From the NCBI RefSeq assembly GCF_000269805.1, contig NZ_JH711481.1, positions 1,438,634-1,502,633 on the forward strand: DNA of 64,000 nucleotides, written 5' to 3'. The first letter of the stretch is position 1; the number at the start of each line of letters is the position of its first letter. Shown here one piece after another: positions 34,566 to 43,589 of this stretch. The notes beneath the pieces were generated by a model, which had not been told where the DNA came from, searched no databases, and was given only the letters and a program-made list of their open reading frames with translations. The translations under genes and the position numbers were made by a program. The stretch is from Actinomyces massiliensis 4401292 (GTDB taxonomy: Bacteria; Actinomycetota; Actinomycetes; Actinomycetales; Actinomycetaceae).

Positions 34566-35270
34566 ATGAGCGCGGGTAGTCGAAGCGCGCGTCGGATCTG
34601 GCTGACCCGAGTGACCTGGGGCATCGCGGTTCTGGCCGCCGTCGTCCTCGTCCTGCCCAATGCGTGGATCCTGGTGGCGAGCGCCGGCCGGGTGAGCGAC
34701 TACGGTAAGAGCGGGGACACGGCGAAGGCGCCCGTGGCCATCGTCCTGGGTGCGTCGGTATGGGCTCCGGGGGAGCCCTCGCCGTGGTTGAAGTACCGCC
34801 TTGAGACCGCCGCCGGTCTGTACCAGTCGGGGCGCGTGGACGCCATCCTGGTCTCGGGGGACAACAGCCGTATCGACTACGACGAGCCCACCGCCATGCG
34901 CGACTACCTGGTGGGTCTGGGGATTCCCTCCGAGGCGATCGCACTGGACTACGCCGGGTTCGACACCTATGACACCTGTGTGCGCGCCCACAAGATCTTC
35001 GGAGTCGATGAGGCGCTCCTGGTCTCCCAGGACTTCCATGTGAGCCGGGCGGTGGCGGTCTGCCGCGCGGCAGGAGTGGATGCTCGCGGCGTGGGCGACA
35101 CTCGGGCCAGCCAAGACCGCAGCACTTGGGCGGCCAGTTGGCTGCGCGAGCGCCCGGCCGCCGCCAAGGCGGCCTGGGACGTGGCCACGAGGCGCGAGCC
35201 CACGCTGGGGAACAGGGAGACCACCGTGGATGACGCCCTGGCGTGGACGCGGGCGAACCGCGGGAAGTGA
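34566..35270 (+). CDS. YdcF/SanA-like membrane protein (DUF218)
   Basis: A 234-residue protein with one N-terminal membrane span (VTWGIAVLAAVVLVLPNAWI) and a DUF218 domain. The domain shows the AIVLGASVWAPGEPSPWL strand-turn, VSGDN, DYAGFDTYDTCVRAHKIFGV and LLVSQDFHVSRAVAVCR motifs characteristic of SanA. SanA-type proteins influence envelope permeability and vancomycin susceptibility in enterobacteria; the biochemical activity is unknown. GAAAGGGG precedes the ATG at a suitable distance. Confidence 0.9.
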   Translation: MSAGSRSARRIWLTRVTWGIAVLAAVVLVLPNAWILVASAGRVSDYGKSGDTAKAPVAIVLGASVWAPGEPSPWLKYRLETAAGLYQSGRVDAILVSGDNSRIDYDEPTAMRDYLVGLGIPSEAIALDYAGFDTYDTCVRAHKIFGVDEALLVSQDFHVSRAVAVCRAAGVDARGVGDTRASQDRSTWAASWLRERPAAAKAAWDVATRREPTLGNRETTVDDALAWTRANRGK

Positions 35271-35351
35271 GGCGGTGAGAGCGAGTCTGATCTCGCGTCG
35301 CGGGCGTTTGTTGGCTGCGCTGCACGCCCAGGGCGAACCCGGGTCGCTTTC

Positions 35352-35378
35352 TTGGCACTCGCGTTGACTGAGTGCTAA
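35352..35378 (+). promoter_or_regulatory. CIRCE element (HrcA operator) upstream of groES
   Basis: TTGGCACTC, nine bases, then GAGTGCTAA matches the CIRCE consensus with one change in the left half. Its spacer holds the groES -35 box, so HrcA bound here would directly block RNA polymerase. Confidence 0.93.
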
Positions 35379-35393
35379 TCGCCCGCGTACATT
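35364..35393 (+). promoter_or_regulatory. groES promoter
   Basis: TTGACT (35364-35369) and TACATT (35388-35393) are separated by 18 bases. The -35 box lies inside the CIRCE spacer, and transcription would start near 35400, leaving a leader of about 135 bases. Confidence 0.7.
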
Positions 35394-35537
35394 CCTCGTC
35401 AGGCGCGGGGCCTGTGCGGTCCCGCGGCACGCGCCCTCGGCGCTGACGGACCGACCCCCGCGACGGCGGACCGGCACCGTCAGGACGCGGACCCAGACAC
35501 TATCCGCATACGAAAGAAGCGAGAAGGGGAGGACGAC

Positions 35538-35834
35538 ATGTCGATCTCCATCAAGCCGCTCGAGGACCGGATCGTCGTGCAGACGGTCGAGGCCGAGCAG
35601 ACCACCGCATCCGGTCTGGTCATCCCGGACACCGCCAAGGAGAAGCCCCAGGAGGGCAAGGTCGTGGCCGTGGGCCCCGGCCGCATCGACGATTCCGGAA
35701 AGCGCGTCCCGGTTGACGTTGCCGAGGGCGACCTCGTCATCTACTCCAAGTACGGCGGCACCGAGGTCAAGTACGCGGGCGAGGACTACCTCATCCTCTC
35801 CGCGCGCGATGTCCTCGCCGTCGTCACCAAGTGA
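35538..35834 (+). CDS. groES: Co-chaperonin GroES
   Basis: The 98-residue heptameric lid of the GroEL chamber. [22 protein letters not shown] includes the start of the mobile loop, and [26 protein letters not shown] and [15 protein letters not shown] are all standard. GAAGGGG precedes the ATG. No groEL follows: a strong hairpin and then the oppositely oriented whiB gene come next, so this is a monocistronic groES with groEL elsewhere, common in actinobacteria. It is regulated by HrcA through the CIRCE element. Confidence 0.97.
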   Translation: MSISIKPLEDRIVVQTVEAEQTTASGLVIPDTAKEKPQEGKVVAVGPGRIDDSGKRVPVDVAEGDLVIYSKYGGTEVKYAGEDYLILSARDVLAVVTK

Positions 35835-35886
35835 GCTAGTGAGCTGACGCGAGTCGAGTCTGTTCCGCGGACCAGACGACCAGACG

Positions 35887-35920
35887 AAGGGCGGCGCTGC
35901 CAGTAGGCAGCGCCGCCCTT
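35887..35920. terminator. Stem-loop terminator after groES
   Basis: A 15-bp perfect stem (35887-35901 with 35906-35920) and a four-base loop lie 52 bases after the groES stop and before the convergent whiB end. Confidence 0.8.
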
Positions 35921-36028
35921 GATCGTCGTGTCGCCTCGGAGCGCAGCTGGAGCGTTCGCGCCCGAGAGCGAGCGGTGGATGATGATGGAGATGAAGAGGA
36001 GGCGGAGCGGGGGGAGGACCAGAAGCCC

Positions 36029-36331
36029 TCAGGCCACGGGAGTCCCGCGTCCGTTCTCCTCTCGGTCTATCCAGGCACGGCGCTCCTCCTCCGTCATGCC
36101 GCCCCACACGCCATAAGGCTCGTGAGTGGCCAGAGCATGGTTGCGGCAATCGACGATGACGGGGCAAGTGCTGCACACGGCCTTGGCATCCTCGTCGCGC
36201 TTGCGGCGTGAGCTGCCGCGTTCGCCTTCGGGGTGGAAGAACCGCATGGAGTCCATGCCAATGCAGGCGCCCTGGTACTGCCATTCCCACAGCGTCGTGA
36301 TGGGCTTGGGGAGACGTGCATTCCCTGCCAT
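36029..36331 (-). CDS. whiB: WhiB-family iron-sulfur regulator
   Basis: A 100-residue WhiB-like [4Fe-4S] transcription regulator. The four cluster cysteines are in YQGACIG and CSTCPVIVDC (C-x2-C-x5-C). The GVWGG turn and the basic EEERRAWIDRE segment after it are diagnostic. MAGNARLPKPITTLWEWQ most resembles the WhiB/WhiB2 subgroup linked to cell division and sporulation. The start at 36331 has AAAGGGG five bases upstream; the longer frame is not supported. It is divergent from guaB. Confidence 0.93.
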   Translation of the reverse strand: MAGNARLPKPITTLWEWQYQGACIGMDSMRFFHPEGERGSSRRKRDEDAKAVCSTCPVIVDCRNHALATHEPYGVWGGMTEEERRAWIDREENGRGTPVA

Positions 36332-36388
36332 CACGCCCCTTTCTCGCGCGGATGCACGATCGCACTTGGACACGTTGTGCCCGGTACA

Positions 36389-36418
36389 ACAGTAGGTACA
36401 GCTCACGGGCGATATCAA
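36389..36418 (-). promoter_or_regulatory. Putative whiB promoter
   Basis: Read on the minus strand, TTGATA (36418-36413) and TACTGT (36394-36389) are 18 bases apart, about 60 bases upstream of the whiB start. Confidence 0.55.
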
Positions 36419-36442
36419 GCACTTGGACGATGATTTTCTTAG

Positions 36443-38119
<1,677 letters not shown>

Positions 38120-38229
38120 CGACGGGCAATGATGACGACTCGGCGTGAGGGGCGCGCCGGGTGCTCCGGGTACCGGGCTCAGGGCTCACAGGCCGAGTAG
38201 CCACAACCGGGTAGTCTCGGGCCGGGCGG

Positions 38230-39015
38230 TTACAGGCCGGCGGGCAGGGGCCAGTCGAGCTCGGCGCGCGGGCGATCGGGATTCTTGCGGGCCAGCCACT
38301 CGTTGAGGGACTCGGCCCACTGCCGGTGGGCGGCGGCTTGGAAGGGGACGAGCTCGTCGAGCTTCAGGCGGGCCAGCTCGGGGTAGACGTGCACCATCGC
38401 CTCCAGGATGTCGAGCGTCGCCATGACATCCACCTCGGCCGTGTGCAGTGACTCGTCCACGCTCACGCCGTAGACCTCGCACAGGTCACTCAGACGCCGC
38501 TTGCCCCGGCGGTAGCGGTCCACCCGACGGTCCAGTACGAGCGGGTCGAGCACCGGGCCCAGCTCGCGCCCCAGGCGCTCGCGCACAGTCGGCAGGGCGT
38601 GCCGGGCCAGCTCGGACTCCATGAGCGTGAGGTCGTAGGAACCGTTGAAGGCGACCACCGGTGTGCCCGAGTCCATCGCGGTGGCCAGGGCGGCGGCCAC
38701 CTCGTCGAGCACCTCGGGTGCGGCCAGCCCCTCGGCCCGGGCGCGCTCGGTGCTGATGCCGTGGACCTCGACAGCGCTTGCGGGGATCTTCACGCCGGGA
38801 TCGGCCAGCCAGGTGCGCACCTGCTGGGACCGCGTGCCGTCGGCGGCGACCGGCCCGCGTGCGACGATGGCGGCGGTCACGAGCCGGTCCCTGCGCGGAT
38901 TCACGCCCGTGGTCTCGGTATCGAATCCGAGCAGTGGACCGCGAATCCATGACTCATCGGATTCGGGCAGCCCCGGGGAGGCGGTGGGGAGAGGACGTCC
39001 GTGCTGGTGGCTCAT
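38230..39015 (-). CDS. DEDDh 3'-5' exonuclease (DnaQ-like)
   Basis: A 261-residue exonuclease of the DNA polymerase III epsilon/RNase T superfamily. The acidic residues are visible in order: LGFDTETTG (D and E), AFNGSYDLTLM (D) and HTAEVDVMATLDIL (H and D). It is a stand-alone exonuclease with no polymerase domain. The start at 39015 (MSHQHG) is preferred, but an in-frame ATG at 39045 is also possible because neither has a clear ribosome-binding site. It could act in DNA repair or RNA turnover; sequence does not decide. Confidence 0.88.
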   Translation of the reverse strand: MSHQHGRPLPTASPGLPESDESWIRGPLLGFDTETTGVNPRRDRLVTAAIVARGPVAADGTRSQQVRTWLADPGVKIPASAVEVHGISTERARAEGLAAPEVLDEVAAALATAMDSGTPVVAFNGSYDLTLMESELARHALPTVRERLGRELGPVLDPLVLDRRVDRYRRGKRRLSDLCEVYGVSVDESLHTAEVDVMATLDILEAMVHVYPELARLKLDELVPFQAAAHRQWAESLNEWLARKNPDRPRAELDWPLPAGL

Positions 39016-39194
39016 GGTGGGAAGTGTGCCACCGGGGTGCGACATGATTCGTGCGCGCCTGGGTGGAGGCAGTCGAGTCATTCGCGGCAGTGTTGTCGGC
39101 TGAGGCAGCGGAGTCGGTGGAGGCAGTCGAGGCAGCGGAGCCGGCGGATTCAGGGGACGTGGCGCGCCACCGCGGCCGCCCCTCGGAGGCGCTC

Positions 39195-39200
39195 TAGGAT
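39195..39200 (+). promoter_or_regulatory. -10 box for a leaderless guaB3 start
   Basis: TAGGAT lies seven bases before ATG 39208, supporting that start over the in-frame ATG at 39199, which overlaps the box. Confidence 0.5.
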
Positions 39201-39207
39201 GCGGGCC

Positions 39208-40332
39208 ATGAGCGGTGAGATCGAGATCGGGCGCTCCAAGCGCGCCCGGCAGGCGTACTCCTTCGACGACATCGCGGTCGTTCCGGCTCGCCGCACCCGG
39301 GATGTGCGCGATGTCCGCGTGAGCTGGCAGCTTGACGCCTACCACGTCGACCTGCCCGTCATGGCCTCGCCCATGGACTCGGTGATGAGCCCCGAGACGG
39401 CGATCCTCGTCGGCCGGCTGGGCGGCATCGGCGTGCTCGACCTGGAGGGCCTGTGGGCTCGCTACGAGGATCCCGCCGACGCCCTGGATCGCATCCGCAC
39501 CGCCTCCTGCGAGGAGGCCACCCGCGTTCTCCAGGAGGTCTACCGCGCCCCGGTGCGCCCCGAGCTCATCGCCGCCCGGCTGACCCAGATCCGTGAGGCC
39601 GGGGTCGTCGTGGCTGGGCGCCTCGGCCCGGCTCAGACGCAGCGGCACTGGCGCGCCGCGGTGGAGGCCGGCGTCGATCTGCTCGTCATCCGCGGCTCGG
39701 TGGTCTCCGCCGAGCACGTCTCGGGCAATACCGAGCCCCTCAATCTCAAGCGCTTCATCTATGAGTTGGACGTGCCCGTCGTCGTCGGCGGGGTGACCAC
39801 CTACACCGCCGCCCTCCATCTCATGCGCACCGGTGCCGCTGCCGTGCTCGTCGGCCAGGGCGGCGGCGCCTCCTCCTCCGTGCGGCAGGTGCTGGGCCTC
39901 GATATGCCCATGGCCACCGCGGTGTCCGATGTCGCCGCCGCCCGCCGCGACTACCTCGACGAGTCCGGAGGGCGCTATGTCCATGTGATCGCCGACGGCT
40001 CGGTGGGCAACTCCGGCGACGTCGTCAAAGCCATCGCCTGCGGGGCCGACGCCGTCATGCTCGGAGCCGCCCTCGCCCGGGCGGCCGAGGCCCCCGGAGG
40101 GGGGTACCACTGGGGCGCCGAGGCGCGTCACGAGCGTCTGCCGCGCGGATACCGCAGCTATGTGGGCACCGTCGGCACCATGGACGAGATCCTCAACGGT
40201 CCCTCCGACCGTGCCGACGGCACCCTCAACATCATGGGGGCGCTGCGCCGCACTCTGGCCACCACCGGGTACGCCGATGTGAAGGAGCTTCAGAAGGTCG
40301 AGGTCGTCCTGGACCCCCACGACCCGAGTTGA
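39208..40332 (+). CDS. guaB3: GuaB3-family IMP dehydrogenase-related protein
   Basis: A 374-residue paralogue of IMP dehydrogenase lacking CBS domains, widespread in actinobacteria. The barrel motifs YSFDDIAVVP, MASPMDSVMSPE, LGGIGVLDLEG and AIACGADAVMLGAALARA are clear. At the position of the catalytic loop (GPGSICTT in GuaB) it has RGSVVSAEHVS, with no cysteine, so classical IMP oxidation is unlikely. The family's true role is not settled. It lies close to guaB but is expressed from its own promoter. Confidence 0.92.
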   Translation: MSGEIEIGRSKRARQAYSFDDIAVVPARRTRDVRDVRVSWQLDAYHVDLPVMASPMDSVMSPETAILVGRLGGIGVLDLEGLWARYEDPADALDRIRTASCEEATRVLQEVYRAPVRPELIAARLTQIREAGVVVAGRLGPAQTQRHWRAAVEAGVDLLVIRGSVVSAEHVSGNTEPLNLKRFIYELDVPVVVGGVTTYTAALHLMRTGAAAVLVGQGGGASSSVRQVLGLDMPMATAVSDVAAARRDYLDESGGRYVHVIADGSVGNSGDVVKAIACGADAVMLGAALARAAEAPGGGYHWGAEARHERLPRGYRSYVGTVGTMDEILNGPSDRADGTLNIMGALRRTLATTGYADVKELQKVEVVLDPHDPS

Positions 40333-40385
40333 GACACGAGCCGATCCGGCGCCGGAGAGGCTCCTCTGCGATCCATTCGCATCAT

Positions 40386-40652
40386 TTATTCATAGTGCGT
40401 CCACATCCGCAGGATCAGGATCACCCGTTCCTCCGGGTGCACCTCGTAGACGAGTCGATGCTGGATATTGATCCGACGGGAGTAGCAGCCTGCCAAGTCG
40501 CCCACCAGGCGCTCGTAAGCCGGAGGCCGGGTGAACGGATCGTCTGCGATGATATCGAGAAGACGTTGTGCGCGATTCTTGAGGTTCGAGGCGGCGAGTC
40601 TGCGCGCGTCCTTCTGCGCTTGACGTGAGTAGCGCAGAGTCCAGTCGCTCAC
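40386..40652 (-). CDS. yoeB: YoeB-family toxin
   Basis: An 88-residue ribosome-dependent mRNA endonuclease of the Txe/YoeB family. The N-terminus SDWTLRYSRQAQKDARRL, the central PAYERLVGDLAGCYSRRIN, HRLVYEV and the C-terminal MWTHYE place the catalytic Glu, Arg, His and Tyr as in E. coli YoeB. The start overlaps the antitoxin stop (ATGA). Both genes are intact, so the module is probably functional. Confidence 0.95.
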   Translation of the reverse strand: MSDWTLRYSRQAQKDARRLAASNLKNRAQRLLDIIADDPFTRPPAYERLVGDLAGCYSRRINIQHRLVYEVHPEERVILILRMWTHYE

Positions 40653-40891
40653 CAGTCGAGTTCTTCCGACGCGGCCTCGACGCTCTCCTCGCGGGCCTGT
40701 CGAATGGAGTCAACCATTCCGGGTATCGCCTGGAGATACAGAGTCTCCTGGATCGCCTCCCAGTCCTCCTCGGACACGAGGACCGCGGTTGATCGCTGCC
40801 CGGCGATCCTAACGGGTCGCGACTCCTCAGAGACCTGGTCGATGAGCCGGTACAGGTTGGACCGCGCCGTCGTGACATTGATAGTGCTCAT
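40649..40891 (-). CDS. yefM: YefM/Phd-family antitoxin
   Basis: An 80-residue antitoxin that neutralises YoeB and autoregulates the operon. It begins MSTINVTTARSNLYRLIDQV, the Phd/YefM DNA-binding N-terminus, followed by RPVRIAGQRSTAVLVSEEDW and a C-terminal acidic toxin-binding region. GGAGGAGG upstream sets the start at 40891; the longer frame has no homology. The operator lies directly upstream at 40910-40929. Confidence 0.95.
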   Translation of the reverse strand: MSTINVTTARSNLYRLIDQVSEESRPVRIAGQRSTAVLVSEEDWEAIQETLYLQAIPGMVDSIRQAREESVEAASEELDW

Positions 40892-40909
40892 GGCACACCT
40901 CCTCCCAGA

Positions 40910-40929
40910 ACGTACGATCATCCGTACGT
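40910..40929. promoter_or_regulatory. YefM-type operator
   Basis: Two CGTACG palindromes (40911-40916 and 40923-40928) lie with centres 12 bases apart, inside the larger inverted repeat ACGTACG-N6-CGTACGT. E. coli YefM recognises paired TGTACA-type palindromes with the same 12-bp centre spacing. Confidence 0.75.
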
Positions 40930-40937
40930 ATTGGCAA

Positions 40938-41482
40938 GTGGCGCTCTCCGTGCCCACTGCGCCGGTGAGCCCTCATGAGATCGCGTTCGTCGTGGAGGGG
41001 GAGCCTGGTCAGCTCTCTCTTGAGGCCGTCTCTGAAGCGCTCGAGGCTTTCAAGACCTTTCTGCAGGGAACAGGGAATGATTCATGGGTTCTGGGATCGC
41101 TTGCGGTCGGAAGTGCCCGTCTCGGGGCCGCTATCGCTGATCTCTCTCAGGAGGAGGCCGACTCGCGTTTCTAGGAGATAATTGAGGGTATCGAGTCTAT
41201 TGAATCGGGTGCCGAGGCTCCTGCGAGCTGGTCTACCCATGCTCTTGGAGGGTTGGTCAAAATGGCGGGAATCGGGAACCGGCGTGACGCTAAGCGAGAG
41301 TTCGGTCTTATCGATGAGGCGACGAAGCGTCCAGTGACGGTTCAGTTCTCTGAGAATGACCTTGAATAGTGACGACAGAGATGATCTCTCGCCGTGTGAC
41401 GGTATGGGGTCCGCTCCAGCACAATGCAGACGGCGGCAAGGACGTTCTCACCATGGAGGGCTTCGAACGTTACGGTTGCTGA
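40938..41482 (+). pseudogene. Decayed accessory gene with in-frame TAG, upstream of a PIN remnant
   Basis: From GTG 40938 the frame reads VSPHEIAFVVEGEPGQLSLE and is open for 78 codons to a TAG at 41172-41174. The same frame then continues with convincing protein sequence (EIIEGIESIESGAEAPASWS ...) to a TAG at 41367-41369. A further short frame (41369-41482) with RRVTVWGPLQHN and LTMEGFERYG resembles the end of such a protein. I read this as one gene broken by a nonsense codon and an internal deletion. I do not know its function; it seems to form a two-gene module with the PIN remnant that follows. Confidence 0.6.
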
Positions 41483-41858
41483 AGTTCTCGCCTCTCCTCG
41501 AGTCCGGGGCGACCATCTAGAAAGGGAAACCAGGTACCAGAGGAGTCGCAAAGCTCGGGCCTGGATGGAAAGCGGCTCATTCATGGTGATCGACGCTGAC
41601 GAGGTGCTTGCTCGTCGGGCCGGCGAATTGGCTCAGGAGTTTCAGTTGAGGGGGGCTGATGCGCTCATTCTCGCGTCCGCGGTGCGCGTGCGCGCCCCGT
41701 TTCTCTTCACCTGGGATAAAGGCTTGACCAAGGTCGGATCGCAGATGAGGGGACTCACAGTATGCGCACCGGATTCTCCCGATGACAAGCATCAGTCCTC
41801 CCTCGCGCTTCGGGAGATGGGCGGTGAATCGGGCGAGTCGCCTCAGACTGGCGAGTAG
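41463..41858 (+). pseudogene. N-terminally truncated PIN-domain ribonuclease remnant
   Basis: The frame reads VTVAEVLASPRVRGDHLERE, then ELAQEFQLRGADALILASAVRV and FLFTWDKGL. These match the second half of a PIN domain, where the GADALILA and FTWDKGL segments carry late acidic residues. The N-terminal strand with the first catalytic Asp is missing: the remnant joins directly to the C-terminal piece of the preceding decayed gene, as expected from a deletion spanning both. It is probably inactive. The promoter of the next gene lies inside its last codons. Confidence 0.65.
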
Positions 41859-41861
41859 CCT
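41856..41861 (+). promoter_or_regulatory. -10 box for the leaderless S66 peptidase gene
   Basis: TAGCCT lies six bases before ATG 41868. Confidence 0.5.
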
Positions 41862-41867
41862 CGGCTC

Positions 41868-42920
41868 ATGAGTGCCAATGCCCTTCTCTCGCCTCCCAAG
41901 GCCCGGCCCGGGGATCGGGTCGCCGTTCTGTCCCCGTCCTTCGCGGCCCCGGCCGTCGCCCCCGAGGTTCACGAGCAGGCCATGCGGAGGCTTCAGGAGA
42001 TCACGGGTCTGATTCCCGTTGAGTATCCGACCACCCGGAAGCTCGGGGCCCGCCCGCGTGAGCGCGCCCGCGACCTCATGGCCGCCTTCGCCGACGACTC
42101 GATCCGCGCCATATGCGCCACTATCGGCGGCGACGATCAGATCACCGTCATCCCGCACCTCGATCCCGAGGTCGTCCGCGCTCACCCCAAGCCCTTCCTC
42201 GGCTACTCCGACAACACTCATCTTCACCACTTCCTGACCACCTGCGGTCTGCGCAGCTTCTACGGCGGCTCCACGCAGGTCCATCTGGGCCCCGGCCCGC
42301 ACGTGGACCCCGAGCATGCGGCCGGCCTGCGCGCGGCGCTCCTGACCGGCGAGAAGCTGAAGATCACCCGGCCCGCTCAGTCCGAGGATCACGGCCTTGA
42401 CTGGGGCGACCTCGCTGTCCTGACCTCCTTCGGCCAGCGCGAGGACACCGAGGAGTGGACCTGGGCCGGGCCGCGGGCCGGCGTTACCGGGCGCACCTGG
42501 GGCGGGTGTCTGGAGGTCGTCAGCGACCTTCTCGCCGCAGGGCGCTTCGCCATGGCGCCCACCGATCTGGAGGGGGCCGTGCTCCTCATCGAGCTCTCCG
42601 AGGAGATCACCCCGACCCGTGCGGTCTTCCGCATGCTGCGGGCGCTGGGGGAGAGGGGGGTGCTGGCCGCCGCCGCGGCTGTTCTGTTCGCCCGCTCGCC
42701 GGTCTCCAGCTTCCAGACGCGCCCCGACGACGAGACCCGCAGGGCCATGCGGGGCGAGCGCGACGAGATGGTCATCGAGACGATCGCCGACTACAACCCG
42801 CAGGCCGTCGTGTGCTGCGGCATCCCCTTCGGGCACACCTGCCCGCAGTGGATCCTGCCCTACGGCGGTCGGGTCGCTATCGACGGTGCGGCGCGGACGG
42901 TGGAGGCTGACTATTCCTGA
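41868..42920 (+). CDS. S66-family peptidase (LD-carboxypeptidase/MccF-like)
   Basis: A 350-residue serine peptidase of family S66. Members either trim peptidoglycan tetrapeptides (LdcA) or cleave toxic aminoacyl-nucleotides such as microcin C7 (MccF). The nucleophile elbow is FLGYSDNT, the Glu is in TWGGCLEVV, and the His is in GIPFGHTCPQWILPYGG. The IGGDDQ strand near residue 85 is typical of MccF-type members. Its 3' end overlaps the convergent TetR gene by 10 bases. Confidence 0.9.
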   Translation: MSANALLSPPKARPGDRVAVLSPSFAAPAVAPEVHEQAMRRLQEITGLIPVEYPTTRKLGARPRERARDLMAAFADDSIRAICATIGGDDQITVIPHLDPEVVRAHPKPFLGYSDNTHLHHFLTTCGLRSFYGGSTQVHLGPGPHVDPEHAAGLRAALLTGEKLKITRPAQSEDHGLDWGDLAVLTSFGQREDTEEWTWAGPRAGVTGRTWGGCLEVVSDLLAAGRFAMAPTDLEGAVLLIELSEEITPTRAVFRMLRALGERGVLAAAAAVLFARSPVSSFQTRPDDETRRAMRGERDEMVIETIADYNPQAVVCCGIPFGHTCPQWILPYGGRVAIDGAARTVEADYS

Positions 42921-43552
42921 GCCGATGACTTGCGAGCCGACGGTGTCGATGGGGCGGGTCGACCGGCATCCGCGTCGGTGCTGTTGACCGCCGCCCGCAG
43001 CGAGGCGACTTCGCTGCCGAGGATGTCCGTGGCCCGGTCGGGGGAGAGGGCTCCGATCAGAACGCTTTGAGCCAGTCCGTTGCTGAGCGCCACGAGGCGG
43101 GCGGCCTCGTGCGCGGGTGCGGGGGCGCCGGCGCTGCGCAGCAGGGAGGCGGCGTACTCCAATGTCTCGCGGGAGGCGCCGCCGATGATCTCCGCGATCT
43201 GCGGATCGGCCACGGTCTGTGCCAGGTAGGCGTACCACACGGCGCTGCCGAGCCTGAAGGCATCGCTGCGAGGAATGGGCTGGATGAGCAGTTCGGTCAG
43301 GGCCGCCAGCGGCTCCAGGGCGTCGGTGCGCTGCTCGTGGGCCTCGGCCGCGCCCTCCACCATGGCTCGGCAGCCCGCATGAACCAGGTCCTGCTTGGAG
43401 TCGAAGTAGTGCTGGATCCTCCCCACTGAGACTCCCGCAGCCTGCGCCACCGCCTGGTAGGTGACGGCGTGAATGCCGCGCTCGTAGATGACCGCCCATA
43501 GGCCGTGGATGATCTCGGTGCGGCGCTGTTCGGGGTCGACGATCTTCGGCAT
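42911..43552 (-). CDS. TetR-family transcriptional regulator
   Basis: A 213-residue regulator with an N-terminal helix-turn-helix (residues about 10-55: RRTEIIHGLWAVIYERGIHA ... GVSVGRIQHYFDSKQDLV) and a TetR_C-like effector domain. It is divergent from the alpha/beta hydrolase gene, with only 37 bases between the starts. The palindrome TATCGCGATA is centred in that gap, so it likely represses both genes. The effector is unknown. Confidence 0.92.
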   Translation of the reverse strand: MPKIVDPEQRRTEIIHGLWAVIYERGIHAVTYQAVAQAAGVSVGRIQHYFDSKQDLVHAGCRAMVEGAAEAHEQRTDALEPLAALTELLIQPIPRSDAFRLGSAVWYAYLAQTVADPQIAEIIGGASRETLEYAASLLRSAGAPAPAHEAARLVALSNGLAQSVLIGALSPDRATDILGSEVASLRAAVNSTDADAGRPAPSTPSARKSSAQE

Positions 43553-43570
43553 GCCTTCACAGTACAGTTG

Positions 43571-43580
43571 TATCGCGATA
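43571..43580. promoter_or_regulatory. Candidate operator for the divergent TetR/hydrolase pair
   Basis: TATCGCGATA is a perfect 10-bp palindrome midway between the two start codons. It overlaps the TAGGAT box (43579-43584) that precedes the hydrolase ATG by five bases. Confidence 0.6.
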
Positions 43581-43589
43581 GGATGCAGT

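Noticed and set aside
38230-40320. Extended N-terminus of the exonuclease reaching across guaB3
   Set aside because: Everything before MSHQHG or MSHPGG is the antisense of guaB3; the nuclease domain is complete without it.
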